Assembly: GCA_051453625.1 (NCBI GenBank)
Contig: JBOZIK010000001.1
Coordinates: 888,089-910,722, forward strand
DNA: 22,634 nucleotides
From: Welwitschia mirabilis
Lineage: Eukaryota > Gnetophyta > Gnetopsida > Welwitschiales
Direction of reading: 5' to 3'
Position numbers and translations under genes: made by a program. The notes beneath the pieces were generated by a model. It had not been told where the DNA came from. It ran no database searches and saw only the letters and a program-made list of their open reading frames with translations. Positions 10,396 through 19,998 of the stretch are shown here, piece by piece (position 1 is the stretch's first letter; every line of letters starts with the position of its first letter).

Positions 10396-10782
10396 TACTT
10401 TTCTTATTCAAATCCTCTTTAGTCACCATCTCTTAGTTTAGGATTGATTTATTAGATTTCAAAGTATCAGAAACAACTCCAAAACATCCAAATTGATCAT
10501 ATTCATCCTTATCAATGATCACAATGATAGCTAAAAATTTCCAATGGCATCAAGTTCTATTGTTGTCTTCTCATCTAGATGTCAGAACTCTATCATAAAG
10601 ACCTTAAATGGAACATGTCTCAAAAATCATTCGTAAGTGGTAAAAAATGTTAGAAAACTTCCATTTATTATTCATTATGGTGGCTAGTCCAATTTTGTTT
10701 TTAATTGATTAAAGACCAATTAAATGAACTTGAAACATACTCAAAACATGATGTCAAATGTGGACAGTTTGTCCTTGAAACA

Positions 10783-10797
10783 TAGTTTCCCACTAAG
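10783..10797 (-). other. Polypurine tract of internal 2
   Basis: The minus strand reads CTTAGTGGGAAACTA directly before the TG of LTR B. It corresponds to the tract before LTR A and supports the LTR boundary assignment. Confidence 0.5.
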
Positions 10798-11280
10798 TGT
10801 TTACTAATCTTATATATAAAATGTGGAAAAGAATAGAAGTGAGCCAAATTGCAAAAAGATATGAAAAATAATAGTTAAGTATAAAGAATACTTAAATTGT
10901 CAAACATAGAATGTGTCTATTTTTAGCATATTAAAAATATATTCTAATTAAACATCATAAAAAATATATGTAAAAATTTAGAATTATGGTTTCGGTTTTA
11001 TAAAAAACATATTTTAAATATATAAATTCATTCTAATTAAAGCCTATCTTTTGATGATTTTAAAGACTCTAATCTTATGACATAGATACATTTATTCCAA
11101 ATCTTAAATAAGTTTACATCTGAGAAAAGACAAGTTGAAAGTTTTAAGTAATGTAAAACAAAAAGTCAAAACCAAGTAAAAGAACACAAGGTACTTTCGT
11201 ATCTAAAAGATTATAAATAATGCATCAAGGGTAAAAGATAAAGTGTAAAATGAAAACACACCAACATAAAATAAGAAAGG
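10798..11280 (-). mobile_element. Internal 2, 3' non-coding part
   Basis: This aligns with 5827-6306 of unit 1 through shared words such as agaatagaagt, taaataagtttacat and tgcatcaagggtaaaag. No coding potential was recognised. The similarity to unit 1 stops abruptly at 11280, where a different kind of sequence begins. Confidence 0.55.
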
Positions 11281-11364
11281 TGTTGCGACGCCAACTTAAA
11301 TGTATTTGATAGGGTATTTTGAGTTGTTTTGCAGATAAACTAATAGATAAATGCCTAGTTCCTA
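11281..11364. mobile_element. Possible younger nested insertion, left edge
   Basis: Similarity to unit 1 ends exactly here and the sequence begins tgttgcgacgcc, with TG at its first bases and two CpG steps close together, unlike the deaminated DNA around it. A TG start and retained CpGs fit the edge of a more recent LTR element or other insertion whose remainder lies in the adjoining gap. The far border and target duplication cannot be seen. Frames reaching into the Ns here are not genes. Confidence 0.35.
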
Positions 11365-11464
11365 NNNNNNNNNNNNNNNNNNNNNNNNNNNNNNNNNNNN
11401 NNNNNNNNNNNNNNNNNNNNNNNNNNNNNNNNNNNNNNNNNNNNNNNNNNNNNNNNNNNNNNNN
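11365..11464. other. Assembly gap (100 N)
   Basis: Exactly 100 Ns, the conventional length for a gap of unknown size. The counterpart in unit 1 carries about 760 bp (6307-7070), and a nested insertion may add more, so the true length may be much larger than 100. Confidence 0.99.
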
Positions 11465-11809
11465 ACTAAAAATAAAGTTAATAAGGATACAAAGCATATA
11501 ATATGAACAACTTAATTAAGTACATTTTCCTCTCCTAAAATAATAGTTCATAGTCATTTGAATTCATTTCAATTAACTAAAATCTAATTAATCATCCATA
11601 AATTATAAAAGCCTAAAATGCTTAAACATACTATAGGAGGAAAAATTAAAGTACAATCCAGTTAATAGATGTTAAAAAATAAAAACTACTTTCACATAAT
11701 GGTAAGTTATGGATATTTCCTCAAGAAAAGAGGCTCCACTAAAAAAATTACTTCAAGTCGAATGTTGTTCCTCTAATTTTCATTTATCTCTATGTCAAAA
11801 AAATAGGCA
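11465..11809 (-). mobile_element. Internal 2, non-coding part after the gap
   Basis: The sequence resumes in alignment with unit 1 from about 7071. Both share atatgaacaactta, taagtacattttcctctcc and catccataaatta words. It lies between the decayed ORF and the gap, and no function is visible. Confidence 0.5.
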
Positions 11810-13330
11810 TTCCAACATAGTTATTGCAATGTAATTTTTCAGAAAAATAAGGACCAAAACATATTGAAAACAATTGATATAACATGAAAGGTATGTGATC
11901 ATTTATAAATAAAATTAATTGGTATAAAAGAAAATATATTGATAACAATTTAATAGCACAAATTTCTTAAGCCAAACAAGAGATGAATAATTGATAGATT
12001 CCATTGAAAAACAATGTCTTATCAAATTGATGGAAAACATGATTATATCATTTCTTGATTTATCAATGCTACTGATCAAAGAATAAATTCAATTATTAGG
12101 ATGCTTTTTAGGATCATTGATTAGGACATGTTTAGTAACGCTAAAAAGTTACCTAAGATTAAACTCAAAAAATGGATTTGCATCAAGAAAGTAAGGCTTT
12201 CCTTAATTTAATATTCCAATAAATCCCACATCATGTTTTTCAAAAGTATAAGTTAACATGGGATTGAGGGTACAAGAAAGGATGATGTTTTGATTTTCAC
12301 AAAGCATAAGTAAAAGAGATGGAGAGATACTTTTAATAAGATTAGAGTCTTCAGGTTTGATTGCTTCATGAGATGTGAGAAGTCTATCCTCATCTGGGTT
12401 TTATTGAATTTCTATAACTTGTGTTTAATCCTCCTCCTCCTCATTATTTACATCATCATCTTATTGCATATAGTCATTATTCAAATTATTAGGTTCATCA
12501 AAAATCTCACAAAGAGAGATGTAATCACTATGTTCATCATAGATTGAGAAATCTTTATATTTCTCTAGAATTGATTCTTCCCTTTCACATTGATTTTCTA
12601 ACACCAAGTGGATACTGGGGATATAATCTAATATATCTATACCATCATTTGATGAATTTTCATCCTCATCATTATTATTTAATTAATGATTACAACATTA
12701 TTATCTTTATATTGAATATCTTCTATTGGACATTGACCATCTAGAAGTTCATTATTAAAATAGAAGTTATCGCTATGTGTAGTAATTTTGATGTTTTTTC
12801 TTAAGTTGAGACATAGTAGACATAACAAAGAAGGCTTTGAGAATGTTGTATTATAAGAGAATCTTAAGGTATTTGATTTCCTAACATTATTTTTTGAAGT
12901 ATTCCTATAAGATATTCAATGTTTTTGTTGGTAGTTTCTTACAGTTTCTTAAGTTCTTCTATTGAGTCATGAAGTAAATTATCTTGGTTGCTTTAGTTAC
13001 ATTAAATAAATCTATTTATTCTTCATTTTCCTGTATGTGAGGGTATTGAGGTATGCCAATTCTATTATAGAATGTTTTTCTAAATGAAGTAGGAGTTCTA
13101 CAATGTTGAATCTAATCATCACTATTTCTACATAAAGGCTTAAAAGAAGAAGGGGAAAAAGAGGGAGGTTGAAAAGAGGAAGGATCATAATTTCTAGTTT
13201 CAACACCATTTTTCATTAACAACTCTCTTCTTCTTTCTTTAAAGATTTCATGTAATGTATTTCTCTTAATTCTAGAATCCAAGTTTCTCTTTCTTTTAGC
13301 AAATAGTTCTTGTAGTGTTCTTTTATCCAT
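11810..13330 (-). pseudogene. Decayed element-encoded protein, copy 2
   Basis: The best-preserved N-terminus starts at ATG 13330, 342 bp past the primer-binding site, and runs 72 codons to a stop at 13112. It begins MDKRTLQELFAKRKRNLDSR, is strongly basic, and turns Ser/Pro/Phe-rich (SFQPPSFSPSSFKP). Further on, in another frame, an acidic region with FSIYDEHSDYISLCEIF and DDDVNNEEEED matches copy 1 residue by residue. Later in-frame pieces include LCENQNIILSCTLNP. The agreement of the two copies at protein level, despite independent stops and frameshifts, shows that a real protein of roughly 500 residues once existed. The basic start suggests nucleic-acid binding and the position suggests a Gag-like role; both are inference. 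The plus-strand frame at 12544-12744 and the minus frame at 13012-13209 are shadows. Confidence 0.6.
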
Positions 13331-13671
13331 GGAAACAAATGAGAAGAATACAAAAGTAAGAAGTAAGTATGATAATCATCCAAATTTCCCAAAAAACTAA
13401 GTATAAATTAAAAATATTTTGTAATAGTAGCATTCCTAAAATTACACAAAAAATAAAACTAAAAACAACATAGAAATGGAAACTAATAGAAATTAAAATG
13501 AAAGCAAGCTTAACAAAGAAAAAATAAAAGCTAAATTAAGAAAAGAGAAAGTATAAGCTAAAGTAAGAATAGGGAAAAAAATTATATGTACTCACTACAC
13601 AAGTAAATAACTAGAAAATAAATCAGTTACTTACATATTAAGAATTAATTGTATAAACTTTGTTGAACTCC

Positions 13672-13689
13672 TTCCTAGTAATGGTGCTA
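13672..13689 (-). other. Primer-binding site of internal 2 (tRNA-Asp-like)
   Basis: On the minus strand it reads TAGCACCATTACTAGGAA, 3 nt past the end of LTR C. It differs from the recalled tRNA-Asp site TGGCGCCGTTGCCGGGGA at seven positions, all transitions, six of them shared with the other unit. The shared changes may mean the master element already had a weakened site, or that the same methylated positions mutated twice. Confidence 0.6.
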
Positions 13690-14300
13690 ATTTATTAGGT
13701 GTGGATTATGTGGTATTATTCATCAATTAATCATCTTTAATAACAACCTACAATCTTAGTATCTAATTCATAGAAATACATAATACTATAGGGAACCAAT
13801 CTAATGTTATACTTTAGAGAGGAATTCTCTAAGTACATCTATAAAATTTCTTTATTTGGAAAGGAATTAAAATGTTGTTTCATTCAATTACAGAATGATA
13901 AACAAATGACAATGTAATGATGCATGACATGTAATAAATTAATGCAATGATGAGATGTAATTGTAAATGTAATTACTAAGCAATTTTATCAACTTTTTGT
14001 CATTCAAGTTGATCCTCATATGCTATATCAAAATGACAATTAATGTTTATGCAATTAACTTGATTTTGACATAATATATAAAGAACATAAGAGAGAAATT
14101 AGGATAAAGAAAATGATCTTTTATTAATTCCAATGTTCTTACATTAGCTTGAAATTAATCACTCATGAATTAAGGAATCTTAGCCCACTACCAAGATAAG
14201 CTTCTCTCCTAAGGTAAAGGGATCACTTGCTTAATTAAACTCTAATTCATTACAAGACTAATCAACACATGAAAGTTGAAAAATGAAGAACATAAGGGGG

Positions 14301-14310
14301 GTATTTATAA
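14301..14310 (-). promoter_or_regulatory. TATA box of LTR C
   Basis: The minus strand reads TTATAAATAC, one base different from LTRs A and B, at the same relative place in the LTR and next to a run of G on the plus strand. Confidence 0.6.
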
Positions 14311-14419
14311 TTGGATCAATGGCTTAGATCACCAAGGACTAGTACCTGATAAAGAGGAATCATATTATTGCTTTCATAATAAATAGAATATGTTTTATGT
14401 TCCGTGAAGCTGTCCTTCT

Positions 14420-14875
14420 ACTAGTTATCATCTGGATGACATAGGAGATAATATGTGATCTTTTCTTATAACAGCTGAAGGTCCTTCACATGTTTTATTA
14501 GTGTAACACTTGATTTTCCTGAGTATCATCTAATAAATAAGATGGACGACTATCAGTGAAAAGAATAATGTTTCTATTGTTATCCTATAAGTGTCATCCA
14601 CTTAGGTATTACCAGATGATATGGTGGACAACAACTATAGTACCCTACTACAGTAACTTTACTATAGTAAGTTGGTGTCATCCTCTGTGTGTCATTCTGA
14701 TGACATGGGGGATAATAGCTATAGAAACTGCTATAATACCTACTATAATAATTATTCTATAGTAACTTAGTGTCATTCTTTGAGTGTTGTCTAGATTACA
14801 TGATGGACGATAGCTACACTAACTTTATTACTATAACTTTGCTATAGTAACTTTGCTATAGTAACTTGCTTCAAA
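14420..14875 (-). repeat. U3 degenerate repeat array in LTR C
   Basis: Near-palindromic words such as tcatctggatga (14428-14439) and gtcattctgatgacatgg recur together with ctatagtaac and ctacagtaac clusters. Related ttggtgtcatcc and ttagtgtcattc segments are about 95 bp apart. The 3' part contains a local tandem tttgctatagtaac doublet near 14840-14865. This matches the arrays in LTRs A and B. Confidence 0.6.
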
Positions 14876-15268
14876 CAGTGCACTTTTCTCATATAAATCA
14901 TATGTAGCAATCATATCCTAGTTCAATATTGACTTCTCAAGTTCCAAAGTATCAGAAACAACTCCAAAAGTAACCAAATTGATTAGATCAATCCCTATCG
15001 ATCATTATGATAACAACTAAAACATTTTAAAGGCACTACATTCCATTGTTATCTCCTCATCTAGATGTCAAAGCCCTATTAGAAAGATCTTGAATGAAAC
15101 ATCTCTCAAAAATCATCCATAAGTGATCGAAAATGTTAGAAAACTTCCATTTCTTATTCATTATGTTGGCTATTTTACTTTTGTTCTCATTAATTAAAAA
15201 TCTACTTAAATAAAACTAAAACATACTCTAAACATAATGTTAAATATGGCCAATTTGACCTCATAACT

Positions 15269-17573
15269 CCTATGTTATGCCTCGAACAAAGACAAATTCA
15301 TGTTCATGATATAACCTATACCCATTCCATCATGCCTTCATCCAAGAAGAAGCCATTTTGTTTGGTTTGTTTAGTATAAAAATCATAATGTTTATTTTCA
15401 AAATTTAAAGATTGGAAAGTCTTATATGAAAAGTGCCTTTTTATTATAACATGATGTTACACTATTTAGTAATTATGCTTAACCAAACAATGCTAGAACA
15501 AAGATATAAAGCATACCCTTCATGAACTAGGATTTCAATCTTGCTTATTGTAAGGAATTTTGTTTTAATTTTCAAGCAACAACGAATATTATAAAAAAGG
15601 TATTTTATTCATCAAAGAATTTGCCAAAACCTTTATTAGAATGATATATAGAATCTTCTAAGAGAGAAATAAAGATGAAAAACATCCCGAAAAACATGTT
15701 TCATCATCATGAAAGACACCCATTGTTTTGCCTAATGGTGCATTGGTACTAACTTTAGATGTTTTAAAATCTCCATCACATGAAGAACTTGTTCACAAGT
15801 GAGGTCACCAAAGTAATTGCTCTTTAGGCTATAATCATCAAGGGGAAATGTCCCATATTAAAAGAAATAGAACATTTATAAACCAAAGCAAAATATAATA
15901 TAGAGTTTTATCTACTTTTGGTAAAACTGCGTATCGCTATGATCAACCTGTGGAGTTCATATAAAAACTCAAGCTTAGTATACAAATTTTATTAGAAGAA
16001 GTGAAACATGAATATCATATATGTGGTTACTTTACAACATTATTGCTAGTTTAGTTCTGTGAGAGTTTGTAGGTAGTCTTGTAATTTATATCAAAGTAGT
16101 AGAATGTTTTATGAAAAATAGGAATAAAGAAGAATTACACAAGGTAGTTCATTCTTGGATGAAGGACGTTGACAAAGATGAATTGGCAAATATAGGTCTA
16201 TACTATGCTTACAGATTTAAAATGATAAAAATAAAGGAGGCTGTTAAGGAGAAATTGAAAGAGAGAGATACCACAATTTTATATCAATAAAATAAACAAA
16301 TTCAAGAGAAAATGAATAAATATAAGAAGGAAAAAGAATAATTTTAAGCCATATTGTTTGAAAATTTTGAAAAATTTAGAACAGAAGTTTAATACTTACA
16401 TAATTATCAAAAGAAAGAACCAACCAAAACACTGTAGCACTTCAAAAGTGGCTACATGAAATACAACTTTGTGTTTCCTAAATTAAAGGCAAGAAAATAT
16501 AGGTTTTACAAGAAGGAAACGAAAAGACAAGACTCTTAGCAAAGCACAAAATACTATTACTGAGATTTCTGTACAACTTGAAAGACTCATCAAGAATCAA
16601 GTCAAGTCTTCGAGTAGGTAATCTCTTATGGAATATAACAACTAAAGAAACTTGAGTAATTAGTGCAAGTTGTTAAAGGATCCACTCAAGAAGCTCCTAA
16701 GCAATAAAAAGTAAAAAATAACACAAAGTAGAAGTTAAAATATTGTTCAAATGTTATATATAAAATTTTTATAGTAAGAACTACAATCTTGCCTTGTAAA
16801 TGTTTTTCTTTTTTACCAAAGTAATGGAAAAGATGAAGTTGTGTAAAGTATTTATTTTTATGTTTGATAGCTTCATCCAAGAGATGAAACAAATGCTAAT
16901 GAAAAATAAATACTTAAAATAAAGAGTTATCTTCTAAAAGGAGACAATACTAATTCACAAAAAAATCATTTACTTATTTAAACGAAATAAGTTTGAAGCT
17001 AAAATATTATAATAAGATGATGTAACAAATGTCTAGACACTAAATAGGATACCTTATAAAACAAGATACTTAAAAACTAAAAGTGGTAAAGATTTAAATG
17101 TTATTATCCCATTAACTTGTAAAAATAAGCCTTGAAGATGGAACAATTTTGAAAACGATGTATTTCATGAAGAAAGATAAGATATGAAGAAGATCCAATA
17201 GCTCAAAGTTAATCCCAAAAATTTCAAAAATAAGTTTATGTTGAAAACCAAGTAAAAATTGAAGGAAAGATTAACAAATTAAGTTAATAAATTTATCAAT
17301 TGTTAACTTGGTTAATAAAACATGGATTAACATGTTTTATTTCACAATCGAAAAACACAATACCTTTTGGTAGGTGAAATACAACATAAATGATGAACAT
17401 TCATTCCAAAGGGTGAGCTTACATAAAAAACATTTCATTAAATTACATGAATTGTGATGAAACATTTAAAGTTACAGATGCCAAAATCTAAGCATGAACC
17501 ACCTACCTAAACACAACATAATATTATTCACTATTTTGTTATATTCATGTGAGAAAATAACTATTTATAATAA
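15269..17573. other. Unassigned AT-rich DNA right of the array
   Basis: No gene or element could be assigned. A purine-rich stretch on the plus strand at 16111-16290 is open for 59 codons (ATG 16111) and is Lys/Glu-rich. The same frame downstream to 16707 has eleven internal stops, close to what random sequence of this composition would give, so it is not called a gene. Confidence 0.55.
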
Positions 17574-17735
17574 TATTTCATTTTTTGTTATTAATTATTT
17601 AATAATATTTGTAAAACATTAAAAAGTTTATTCCTTTTCTTTTTCTTCTACTATTCACAAAATAGCTAAACTTCTGCATTTATTTCCAGTAAGGTATCAA
17701 AGCATACCTATTCTAAATTCTAACAATGGAAAACT
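17574..17735 (+). repeat. LTR-end plus primer-binding-site-like relic (second element family)
   Basis: A T-rich block at 17574-17660 matches 1272-1358. It is followed by a 17685-17727 block matching 2340-2383 that includes ggtatcaaagcatacct at 17693-17709. GGTATCA-AGC resembles the initiator-Met primer-binding site (TGGTATCAGAGC) used by many plant Copia and some Gypsy elements. An ATG follows closely (17726), but the frame closes quickly and no Gag motif was recognised. The 5' start of this LTR could not be located. Confidence 0.4.
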
Positions 17736-18800
17736 TTGGAAGGAGACTTACATAAGATCTTTTAAAGAAAAAGAATTTCATTTTAAATCTATTCATAATT
17801 TAATTATCCATGAAGAAAAGGAGGTCATAAAATTAAAAAGTAATTATATTTTAAAATGTAATTACCTTTCTTCTATCTCTTAGTTTTTTTGGCCCTTAGT
17901 TATTTTTCATGGTAAAGAATCTGGTCAACTAAGCCTTTGTCATACTAAGATTATCTCACATTTTTTTCTTAATTTTTTGGAATCTTTTACTGGTGCTTAG
18001 AATTATAAGTTTATTTAATAAATAATCTTTTATTTTTTAAAGAGTTTTGGGCATGGATTAGTCACTTAAAGGATAAGGAATGAAATTAGATGGAAGACTA
18101 TTTTCCATTTAATGTAGGTCAATTTTTGGATAGTTAACACTCTGATTATTAGTGGTGTGTTAGCCATCATGGATTTGGATTCTAACTTCTTAGTGGGGAA
18201 AAGGTAAATTAGTGTTACCCTAATTCAAATCATAAAAGTCTTTTAGTAATGGTTAATCATGATTTTTAAGTTATGGCTTTTAAAACTTAAACATCTCACT
18301 ATCCTTATGAGTTTTTTATGTTCACTTTAAGTTAGTTTATCATTGATGTCCTTATTACCTATGATGTCAAATTATTCCTAAGGATATTTTTTTTTGTACA
18401 TTTAACATTAAAATTTGATTAAGAATGATGGTAGTTTCATTCATGTTCACTGTTCTTAAATTTCTTTATCTCTACCATCCACTCAATTAAATTATTATGT
18501 CACATATAAAGTATAATCAAGGTGATCATTTTTATTCTAAACAACCTATTAAAAGTTGTTGTAACATAAGAAAGGAATTGAAATGGCTTGGGTGAATGAA
18601 TAAACATGGGGATGATCCGTGAGGCAATATGTTTTAAATTTTTATTTGTTTCAAAAATTTTAGTTTTTTAAAGCTAATTAAACTTGAATTGATTTTTTTC
18701 TTAGAATTTTTTTTAGTTCTCAAGTGTGTAATTACCTGCATTTGCTTTTAAATAGAGATCTAATCCTCAGTTAAAAGTTTGAAAATTCTTCTTGTATATT

Positions 18801-18844
18801 TTTAGAGCCTATGTTATATTCATTTAGAGCCTATGTTATATTCA
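18801..18844. repeat. Exact 22-bp tandem duplication
   Basis: tttagagcctatgttatatt followed by ca occurs twice head to tail, at 18801-18822 and 18823-18844, with no differences. This is most likely a recent replication-slippage event. Confidence 0.95.
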
Positions 18845-18983
18845 TTACTTTCTTTGAGGATCATTCTATGATGTTATCAAGCTTTAAATGAAATCTATTA
18901 AAGAGATTTATTTTTTAGGTGTTCACTCTTTAGTGCATTTAGGCATGTTTTGCATTCATCTAATCTTGATTGTCGCTTGGCTT

Positions 18984-19012
18984 GTGACTTTATCTTCTTG
19001 AGAAGAAGTCAC
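18984..19012. other. Small inverted repeat (hairpin)
   Basis: gtgactt at 18984-18990 can pair with aagtcac at 19006-19012, and the interior cttctt-gag-aagaag offers an alternative stem. It is not followed by a T-run terminator in a gene context and no function is claimed. Confidence 0.4.
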
Positions 19013-19608
19013 TTGGTAAAGATTTAAGTTAATCCTTGATGGCTTTCCAAAGTGGAGCAAGGCTTTTCTAGAACCATTATAAATTGTGTTATATTTTAGT
19101 TATTCATATTATGCATTTTTTTTTACTTTACTTTTGAATGCTTATCATCACCATTATTAATTATCAAAGTTAAATAATTTAAGATTATTTATATTTTAGG
19201 TGGAAATATTTTGATAGGAAAATTATTAATAAACCCTATTCACCCATATTCAAAGTTGATTCTTTTAACATCTTCTTCTTATTTTCATCATACCATTTTA
19301 TTATGGAAAATAAGGTGTAATCTAGGTACTTACACATTACATAGCCAATTGTTAAACTCCTTAAGTAATATATAATCCAATTCATGTATCCTTAATTTTT
19401 TTAAATATTTATGGATTATTTCTTTTCTTTCTTTTTCCCTCTTATTATAGTTTCAAATGCTTGGAATGTCTTCATTTAGAGCATTTTATTGGTAAGTAAG
19501 AATACCATGTCATATGAGATGAATCTCCAATAAAGGTAAGTATTGATAAAAATTCGCTTCCCCACATTTGAAAAGGACAACAACATATGATTTTTAGTGT
19601 GAGGTAAC

Positions 19609-19998
19609 CTAAACTTGTTTTAGAGGGCAGTTAGAAATTAGGTACCTAAAATAAACACCCAAGATATAGAGTAACCAGGGCATAGTGTAGAGCACAACGA
19701 AAATCCCAGAAAGAAACATAAAAAAAAGGTACTTCAAAAAGGGAGAAATGGGTAAAGGATAACCATGGGAGAGGACTTTCAAAGGAAGGAGGTATATTTT
19801 AGGTTTATCTAAGGTATTCATAGTAGTAAAGGTAAAGTAGATCTTAAGAATGAAAATAGAGTTTACAACTAGACCTCCTTCCAAGGTGTAGACAAAATGG
19901 GCAAGGTTCTCCAGAAAAGTGATGAAGGGTATACTATTTTTTTTGGTGGATGTTGGGGGGGGGAGGGGGGGAAGGGAAGTTGGTTGATTTTTTTCAAC
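19609..19998 (-). other. Longest uninterrupted open frame outside the array; coding status doubtful
   Basis: The minus strand stays open for 129 codons between stops at 20001-19999 and 19611-19609. The first ATG is at 19821, leaving about 70 codons. The predicted peptide is hydrophobic and would contain a membrane-spanning-like segment around LFFMFLSGIFVVLYTMPWLL. The upstream part is read through the cytosine-rich complement of the G tract. Some frame of this length is expected by chance in AT-rich DNA, and no homologue was recognised. It could be a relic of a larger gene or coincidence. Confidence 0.15.
19955..19976 (+). other. G-rich tract with G-quadruplex potential
   Basis: Runs of nine and seven G separated by one A, then AA and GGG. 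Four or more G-triplets with very short loops satisfy the usual G-quadruplex pattern. It is a striking exception in this AT-rich window. Homopolymers of this kind are also prone to sequencing-length errors. Confidence 0.7.

Larger units (their letters stand above)
9216..10782 (-). repeat. LTR B (shared middle LTR)
   Basis: This 1567-bp LTR runs on the plus strand from tgttagagcatg to ccttgaaaca. It serves as the 3' LTR of unit 2 and the 5' LTR of unit 1. Compared with A and C it has two private changes. About 220 bp downstream of the TATA box (matching roughly 4425-4655 in A and 13960-14215 in C) is missing, and a 66-bp segment next to the TATA box is present three times. A possible polyadenylation signal, AATAAA on the minus strand at 9372-9377, has a counterpart in LTR C at 13851-13856. 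Confidence 0.8.
4156..15268 (-). mobile_element. Tandem (three-LTR, two-internal) non-autonomous LTR retrotransposon array
   Basis: Three long homologous segments alternate with two homologous internal regions. On the minus strand the order is LTR C, internal 2 (13692 to 10783), LTR B, internal 1 (9215 to 5812), LTR A. The LTR role is supported by several independent signals: equal lengths near 1.6 kb, near TG...CA ends, a primer-binding-site-like sequence 3 nt beyond LTRs C and B, a purine-rich tract before LTRs B and A, and a shared TATA box on the same strand. The internals are short and no pol domain was recognised, so the element would have depended on enzymes from a relative. A tRNA-Asp-type primer site is typical of Athila-like Ty3/gypsy elements; that affiliation is inference. 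Scattered substitutions and indels among copies indicate great age. The array most likely arose by unequal recombination between LTRs. Confidence 0.8.
13693..15268 (-). repeat. LTR C (5'-most LTR in element orientation)
   Basis: About 1576 bp, aligning with LTRs A and B. Its inner end reads tattaggtgtgg on the plus strand, with TG changed to TA. The outer end is near cctcataact, where similarity to A and B stops and unrelated sequence begins; this border is certain only to a few bases. It keeps the ggaatcttagccca block (near 14173) that is lost in B. No clear 5-bp target duplication links its outer flank (cctat) with that of LTR A (tagca). Confidence 0.78.
17736..19608. other. Unassigned AT-rich DNA
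   Basis: No gene recognised; stops are frequent in every frame. If the block at 17574-17735 is the start of an element, this could be its eroded internal region, but no protease, integrase or reverse transcriptase motif was found on either strand. It contains the small duplication and the hairpin listed separately. Confidence 0.5.

Noticed and set aside
12544-12744. 66-codon plus-strand open frame
   Set aside because: It is the complement of the acidic region of the decayed minus-strand element protein and is not preserved in the other unit.
14556-14762. 68-codon plus-strand open frame
   Set aside because: It is inside the repeat array of LTR C and not shared by LTRs A or B.
4156-15268. Interpretation of the spaced repeats as a CRISPR array or a gene cluster
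   Set aside because: The repeats are 1.6-kb LTRs with primer sites and TATA boxes in AT-rich, plant-like DNA, and there are no short identical repeats with unique spacers.
4151-15273. Possible 5-bp target-site duplication around the array
   Set aside because: The left flank tagca and right flank cctat do not match within the boundary uncertainty. The duplication has decayed or one end was rearranged.
16111-16707. Lys/Glu-rich plus-strand frame that seemed to continue for 198 codons through stops
   Set aside because: Eleven internal stops are about what random sequence of this composition gives, and the Lys/Glu bias follows from purine-rich DNA. Only the first 59 codons are open and no domain was recognised.
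16686-16892. 68-codon minus-strand open frame
   Set aside because: Short, Phe/Tyr/Leu-rich product typical of AT-rich noise, with no homology or context to support it.
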